Below, piece after piece: positions 61,001 to 64,000 of a DNA stretch of 64,000 bases (its first letter is position 1; each line of letters opens with the position of its first letter). The notes beneath the pieces were generated by a model. It was given only the letters and a program-made list of their open reading frames with translations. It did not search any database and was not told the DNA's origin. Both the position numbers and the translations under genes were made by a program. The stretch lies in contig JAMXBB010000003.1 in NCBI GenBank assembly GCA_024138015.1, forward strand, positions 31,924,537-31,988,536, given 5' to 3'. The stretch comes from Lumnitzera littorea. Taxonomy: Eukaryota; Streptophyta; Magnoliopsida; Myrtales; Combretaceae.

Positions 61001-63541
61001 ATTTTATAAAATCCTTTTCATCTTAAATTTTTGAAAAGTAACCAATTAGAACACACAACCCTACCCTCACCCCCAACCCCACTCTCTCGTCCTCCTCTTC
61101 TACTTCCTCCTCCATTTACTTAACTGGGACCTACACAGATAAAGATACCTAAACCCCAAAGTCCAAAATAACAAATCAACTATATATATCATTGTATCCA
61201 GGTAAATCTAAACGAGTTTAAAAATCTTTTTTTGTACCTTTCAGACAATACTAACCAGTTATGCACATGCATTACTTGTATATCAACTATATGTAAGTTG
61301 ATCTATGAATATTGATAAACTTTACAGCATTTTTACATGCAAGAAAGTAGTTTGATAAAATGCAAATAAAACATATTCCATTAATCAATAAACTTAAAGG
61401 ATTGACTATACTATTTGACAATGATCTAGTCTGATAACTACCGAAGTGCTCATGGTAAAAGAGAGAGATCAAAAGGCACATCCAAAAATACAAGCTAATA
61501 GGCATATTAGTCCTCAGCAACAAAGGTTCCAATGTCTCCATGAGTTATCATTCTATTTGCCGAATAAAATAAGACAGTCTTCTCAACTTCAACAATGTCA
61601 AAGGTACAAGTAGTTAATTCTCATTGTTGTAATGAGAAAAGCAAATACAAGATGTTGAGATGAAGGGCTATATGCAGCTAGTACACCATCAAGGGCATCT
61701 CTTCCAAATAAGAGATCAAAATGTGTTTATTCAAACATACGTAGCACCTTTAAAAGGGAACAGCTTCAAAACAATTCTTTGCGTTCAAGGACATTCACAA
61801 ATGACAAAGTGTGCTGGTAGTTTACGATAATAAATTGAGTTAAGTGGAGTTGAGTCTAGTTGGCACACTAGAATTCAAGTTCTAATGCAAATTGAAAATT
61901 CAAAGCTCCTTGAATGACTTGAATTCTTAAACTAGAGCTCCATTTGAAGTGGTACTTGTAAAGTTTGAGCTTGGATATCTAGGTTAGTTTATCTTCAAAT
62001 AGCATATTCTTTCTAATCAAAATTATATCAAACTCGAAATCAACCATCATTTAACCGAGACTCAAGGTTGATTAGATTTACAAGTTCACCAAGACAAATA
62101 GTTTGAAGATCAAAGTGGACTTGTTAAAACCACTCGAATAACTCAAGCGTGAGGTCAGTGGACTGCAATTGAATCAAGCTCAAGTAAATAATGAGTGGAA
62201 CTCAAGTGGTTTCCAGGCATATTTGATTCTTACACCTCTAACAATAACAATAATTAAACATTCCTAAGAATTATGCACACATATTTTTGCTTTCAACATA
62301 ATTACATATAAATAAAATCCGCTTACCTCATTATAGGTTGTTCTTCCTTTGCTTTCTACCTTCTCACACACTGCACATGATTGACCAAAATCACTGTTCA
62401 ATTACATGAATTACCAAAAAAAGAATCCACATGCATGTAAGTGGATATGCAAGTGGAGATGAATATGTAAAATGTTTTTAATATCTTTCAACTCACTAGT
62501 CTTAGAAACAACAATTTGCTTGTCAAAACATAATGCAGAAAATCCAGATAAGAAAGTGAAATCAAACACCTTTCATGCTAAATTGGCGAAGTCCTCTCCC
62601 ACCCTTGTCACCAACAATTGCCCTTTGACTGCCTCTCTTTTTCCTCTTGCTAATATATACAAATGTATATTTAAACAATGGTAATCAACAAACAATAGCA
62701 AGGTCACTTGAGAATTTACAATGAAATAGGAATCAAGCTCCACTAGGATACAAAACAAAAACAAGGTGGAATGCCTATGAAGAGAAAGAGACATGCCATC
62801 AACATTGTACAACTGCAGAATCACCATTAGAGTACAACCTAAGTTTCCACATTCTCTCAACTATACAACAATGAGCATCAAAAATACATGGCAGGTCACC
62901 ACTCTGTATTGTAACAACTGCATCTCTCTATGTTAATATATAACCTCATTTGACGATTCTGCCTAATTATGCCTGCCTTCATCACAACCACCTGGTGACA
63001 TGAGAGAACGTTCCATGGTTCGAGAGTCCATCTACACTGCATTGCCAAAATTATGCCGTATAGAGGTTGACCTCCCTACTTCTCTCATGCACAGAACCAA
63101 CCTCTATGCAAAGTGCAAGGTTAAAGGTAGCGCTATACCAGTATAACCTTTATTGCACATAAATTTACTAGCTTAAACTGGTTGCGATGTTCTAATAAAA
63201 ATACAATAATATCAACTTAAGAATACATAAAAAAAAAAAAGGGAAGTTTCGAATCATTACCCGGCAGGTTCCTGAGACGCTTCATCATCACCATGGATAT
63301 CCAAATGGTTCATTCTCATGAAGGTGCTCTCACTAGCAGGAGTAGCCGTTGCTTGCTCACTCCGGCTAGACGGTGAACCGACACTGCCACTTGTCGACAT
63401 AGACTGGCCCGAAATCGTGGTGCCCCAAGACCTAGACGTCCCTCCTCCCCCACCGCCACCTCGCGCAGCCGCAGTTGGTTGGCGTTGATTCCTATCTCCA
63501 TCTTCTCGGTTATGGTTTTGACTATCACTACTAATCACCAT
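36792..63541 (-). CDS. DPB: DP transcription factor (E2F dimerisation partner), nine coding exons
   Basis: Join, minus strand: 63541-63261, 62649-62570, 62370-62327, 39304-39242, 39122-38976, 38883-38815, 38726-38628, 37443-37373, 37026-36792. All introns are GT-AG, phases fit, and the sum is 1089 nt (362 residues). DP proteins pair with E2F factors and bind S-phase promoters in the nucleus. Residues 1-94 are Ser/Gly-rich with SWGTTISGQSMSTSGSVGSP, as in Arabidopsis DPB; a basic KRKKR at 95-99 is a likely nuclear signal; a winged-helix DNA-binding domain spans about 112-198 with RRRVYDALNVL at 165-175; heptads at 206-228 and the DP dimerisation fold follow to about 300; the tail is Pro-rich. 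Arabidopsis DPB is slightly longer. Intron 3 is about 23 kb. Exon borders are inferred from similarity and splice signals, without transcript data. The DPB name rests on the N-terminus. Confidence 0.95.
37373..37443 (-). CDS. DPB: DP exon 8
   Basis: 71 nt coding TRPHATVEVEISEDMQLVHF, a beta-rich part of the dimerisation domain. Donor GTAAGT. Confidence 0.93.
38628..38726 (-). CDS. DPB: DP exon 7
   Basis: 99 nt coding VQNLIRRNEQLYASG and GIALPFILVQ. The acceptor is placed at AATTAAG so that phase 0 and the family alignment both hold. Confidence 0.9.
38815..38883 (-). CDS. DPB: DP exon 6
   Basis: 69 nt coding TERHNLRSRIEKK and AYMQELEEQ, the heptad-type coiled coil used for pairing with E2F. 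Acceptor CTGCAG; the donor GTTAGT is slightly weak. Confidence 0.92.
38976..39122 (-). CDS. DPB: DP exon 5
   Basis: 147 nt coding residues 157-205, with the DNA-contacting RRRVYDALNVL motif, MAMDIISKDKKEIQW and the start of the dimerisation region. Confidence 0.95.
39242..39304 (-). CDS. DPB: DP exon 4
   Basis: 63 nt, VADELVAEFANPGSSAASPDQ region of the winged helix. Acceptor TTTCCAG, donor GTTTGT. First exon after the 23-kb intron, in frame. Confidence 0.93.
39305..40559. other. intron sequence without recognised elements
   Basis: Lies between exon 4 and the 3' end of the LINE. No open frame of interest or repeat found. Confidence 0.5.
40570..41034 (-). pseudogene. LINE zf-RVT domain
   Basis: 41034-40726 reads PLPLFMLWLAKRERLLIEDKL and CYLCSIQVENYKHIFMTCNFAKAIW, the zinc-binding domain with the C-x2-C...H-x4-C pattern found at the C-terminus of plant L1 ORF2. 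40759-40571 continues it (IVIYQIWKERNSRR). Confidence 0.8.
41035..42919 (-). pseudogene. LINE reverse transcriptase, 3' part
   Basis: 42663-42379 gives TYLSLIPKV, then GKKQTTFIQGRRIVDNILVAQEL and the catalytic-Asp block with Asp changed (MKINIMKAYS for KLDMxKAYD). 42363-42112 gives LCGLRQGDPISAYLFVLVMEILS. The FADD box expected near 42090 reads LLYLLIFSKEEAH, so its two aspartates are lost. With these changes the enzyme cannot be active. Confidence 0.8.
42920..43398 (-). repeat. element E 3' LTR
   Basis: 479 bp, similar throughout to 47849-48285. The difference in length is partly a CACTAC-rich region and an extra segment near 43013-43040. Confidence 0.9.
43800..44500 (-). pseudogene. element E integrase with deleted core
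   Basis: 44494-44258 contains the H2C2 zinc-binding domain (HEFHFSMVGGH ... CAVCQHNK). Next, near 44250-44140, ISLDFIIELL and TILVMVDRFSKYACF give the first part of the catalytic core. Then IVRLHGF-type sequence near 44090 runs almost directly into MPFDMVYGCPAPSI (44050), which follows the last catalytic residue in intact integrases. The segment with the second Asp and Glu is absent. Confidence 0.75.
44501..45900 (-). pseudogene. element E reverse transcriptase-RNase H
   Basis: 45705-45478 reads MFSKIDLRFSYHQI, RTHQGHYEFLVIPFGLTNTSVTF. 45471-45229 reads FALVFFNNILIYSHDMYEH, where the catalytic FFDD has become FFNN. RNase H is recognisable but broken across 44700-45220. The double Asp-to-Asn change kills polymerase activity. 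Confidence 0.8.
46115..46456 (-). pseudogene. element E protease
   Basis: Open for 113 codons: ILVDSGVSHNFISF with intact DSG, FNVKLGDGSVV, and DIILDVAWLQTLGEIKIDW, the complete core of a gypsy retropepsin. Confidence 0.82.
46457..47848 (-). pseudogene. element E gag with zinc knuckle
   Basis: 47433-47143 reads FEDEDPMQWLTLMEQYFEV and WVLKGRIVYWHQMLKK, the capsid. At about 46670-46600 CFRCEQPFQPGYKCPNKT is the knuckle with His changed to Tyr. The leader next to the LTR (47848-47828) reads ATTGGTGCCGTTTATGGGAA. Confidence 0.75.
47849..48285 (-). repeat. element E 5' LTR
   Basis: 437 bp; begins TGATACAACTCC at 48285 on the minus strand and ends CGTATCA at 47849. Confidence 0.9.
48286..48690 (-). 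pseudogene. LINE ORF2, endonuclease-RT linker
   Basis: 48670-48413 reads LKKELRELNKTHYSDIS and YRQKSRQTWLKLGDRNSYFF, the conserved segment just before RT in plant L1 elements. It connects across element E to the RT at 42663. Confidence 0.8.
48740..49510 (-). pseudogene. LINE ORF2 APE-type endonuclease
   Basis: Near 49495 the strand reads VVWNIRGLNNP, the endonuclease start. 49144-48749 reads GPWLLGGDFNECRC, LDRILLNLDW and RPLWVSDHCLLMVNF, with catalytic Asp/Asn (GGDFN) and the SDH motif intact. The frame has stops between 49490 and 49150. In the family this nicks target DNA for target-primed reverse transcription. Confidence 0.85.
49585..51290 (-). pseudogene. LINE ORF1 (nucleic-acid-binding protein)
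   Basis: Segments in shifting frames: 51286-51014, 51017-50736, 50788-50591, 50315-50112 and 49869-49585. 50315-50112 (FVEIEADGKLPFSFALKR) followed by PPCCLSCKTFGRTAELCKE at about 50105-50050 is the DUF4283 plus zf-CCHC_4 arrangement of plant L1 ORF1. The knuckle has its Cys residues, but the His is Arg. Confidence 0.75.
51640..53245 (-). mobile_element. gypsy remnant G (gag to RT)
   Basis: On the minus strand: primer site TGTATCAGAGC (RC at 53221-53231), a worn gag/protease region, a linker reading AFHILLG(stop)PWLFD near 52440, then RT with RGYVRESMSPFVV (52010) and SRYHQ, WKTAFKTIHG and NFMRLMNHIL (51810-51660). RT stops before the active-site box, where the LINE 5' leader begins, so the two elements abut. 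Highly mutated. Confidence 0.7.
53246..53831 (-). repeat. probable 5' LTR of remnant G, cut by element H
   Basis: Adjacent to G's primer site. It shares short blocks with element C's LTR (GATATGACTCACCAA near 53422 and near 25796), suggesting a related family. The outer end is unclear because H is inserted at 53832. Confidence 0.4.
53832..54137 (-). repeat. element H 3' LTR
   Basis: 306 bp; minus strand TGTTGATAGGC...CCGGTCA. Confidence 0.85.
54235..54610 (+). repeat. 18-bp minisatellite, degenerate
   Basis: About twenty imperfect copies of a GAGGCCAAAGCGCCTGAA-type unit. The best-kept copies are at the right end (54540-54590). In one frame it would read E-A-K-A-P-E repeats, but stops interrupt it. 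Confidence 0.8.
54611..57467. other. element H interior, no coding seen
   Basis: Rich in CTCGGC/AGCTTGG words. The longest open frame (55336-55551 plus strand) has no family motif. Confidence 0.5.
57468..57773 (-). repeat. element H 5' LTR
   Basis: Parallel to 53832-54137. The outer end has TTTTTAT where the partner has TGTTGAT. Confidence 0.85.
57793..58172. repeat. two-copy tandem duplication, about 192 bp
   Basis: Blocks ATCCTTA, CTAAAACAGAAACA, GAAGCAGGATC, GCACTCAAACATCAA and CAATAAACTTCTTGCCAATCC occur in the same order from about 57793 and about 57985. The last block is identical in both copies, pointing to a fairly recent event. Confidence 0.85.
58173..62326. other. intron 3 sequence near exon 3, no gene
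   Basis: No coding element recognised. Contains a C-rich tract at 58378-58450 and oligo-T near 58990. The region 59790-61055 has some LTR-like character but no partner or clear target duplication. Confidence 0.5.
62327..62370 (-). CDS. DPB: DP exon 3
   Basis: 44-nt exon coding VCEKVESKGRTTYNE (first codon shared with exon 2). Acceptor TGTGCAG, donor GTAAGC. It is the last exon before the giant intron. Confidence 0.93.
62570..62649 (-). CDS. DPB: DP exon 2
   Basis: Codes KRKKRGSQR (nuclear-signal-like) and GGRGLRQFSMK, the start of the winged-helix domain. Acceptor ATTAG, donor GTGTTT. Confidence 0.93.
63261..63541 (-). CDS. DPB: DP exon 1
   Basis: Start ATG at 63541, the first Met of an open frame whose N-terminal region matches plant DPB. 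Codes residues 1-93 plus two bases, including a seven-Gly run near residues 28-34. Donor GTAATG follows. Confidence 0.93.
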
Positions 63542-64000
63542 TAGGGTTTATATTAAAACCCCTGAAGATTGAAACTTCAGGAGTAATTCTAATCAAAATG
63601 GGGTTTTGGGAAGAAACCGAGATGGGAATTTGACTTGTTCTAGCATTTTAAGGAAGAAGTGAGGAGGAAATTACAATAATTTATTAGCATCTGCATATCA
63701 TAAGCACTAGACACTGTTTATGTTCGTCTCTGCAGTCCCGTTTAACAGTTAGATGTCTCTGCACTCACCGACTTCTACCTTCGCCTATTTTCCCCCTTAC
63801 TTAAGGCGAAAAAACGAGGGGAAAAATAGTGGAAGAAAAGAAGGCTATGAGAGGGCGTTTTTTATTTAGGTATAAAATGGCACCATGGAGGGAACGATTC
63901 CGGAACCAGCTCGAACCCATGCCTGGATGACTTAGGGCTATAAAGGAAGTAAGTTAAGTCAATATGATACTAAGTAAGATAGATATAACACTAAATTTGA
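63542..64000 (-). promoter_or_regulatory. DP 5' untranslated region and promoter (approximate)
   Basis: Upstream of the DP ATG on the minus strand. TTTTCGCC (RC at 63805-63812) resembles an E2F/DP half site, which would fit feedback control, though it departs from the full consensus at its last base. No clear TATA box; the transcription start is not determined. Confidence 0.4.

Larger units (their letters stand above)
39305..62326 (-). other. DP intron 3, about 23 kb, filled with retrotransposons
   Basis: Bounded by GTAAGC at 62326 and TTTCCAG before 39304. Holds, in coordinate order, unique sequence, LINE F split by gypsy E, gypsy remnant G, element H, a duplicated block and about 4 kb of mostly unique DNA. 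All coding-type elements read on the same strand as the gene. Confidence 0.93.

Noticed and set aside
59790..61055. Possible solo LTR of a SIRE-type copia
   Set aside because: The start resembles such LTRs (TGTTAAGTTCTCTTCATGTG), but no matching end, partner or clean target duplication was found.
1..64000. CRISPR arrays, bacterial operons, rRNA and tRNA genes
   Set aside because: No regularly spaced short repeats, no conserved rRNA blocks and no cloverleaf recognised; sequence is plainly plant nuclear.

Overview
This is plant nuclear DNA, AT-rich and very repeat-rich. It holds one intact multi-exon protein gene (a DP-type cell-cycle transcription factor), one microRNA gene (MIR530), and many decayed, nested retrotransposons. 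The angiosperm-type microRNA, the DPB-like protein and the gypsy/copia/L1 mix point to a flowering plant, probably a eudicot. The sequence alone does not fix the species.

Layout. 1-3128: left-truncated Ty3/gypsy element on the minus strand. 4300-7530: decayed Ty1/copia element (minus) without an integrase. 7531-13291: mostly empty AT-rich DNA with the MIR530 hairpin at 9505-9645 (minus) and a block of about 365-bp tandem repeats at 10835-11760. 13292-19653: gypsy element A (minus) with both LTRs. 20130-20750: copia RT/RNase H scrap (plus). 21494-34086: a three-level nest. Gypsy D (plus, perfect CAATC target duplication) carries LTR element C (minus, perfect AGATT duplication) in its 3' LTR, and C carries gypsy B (minus). 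A, B and D belong to one family. 34087-36200: intergenic DNA with a short tandem duplication.

36792-63541 (minus) is the DP gene. It has nine coding exons totalling 1089 nt (362 codons plus stop), all with GT-AG borders and compatible phases. Intron 3 is about 23.0 kb. It holds an L1-type LINE split by a whole gypsy element (E), a further gypsy remnant (G), an LTR element without recognisable coding (H) that contains an 18-bp minisatellite, and a duplicated block of about 192 bp. The reading frame across this intron is intact, so the repeat load appears to be tolerated. The DP product should pair with E2F proteins to control S-phase genes. MIR530 lies about 27 kb away and is a separate unit. 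All transposon reading frames I examined are broken by stops, frameshifts or deletions.
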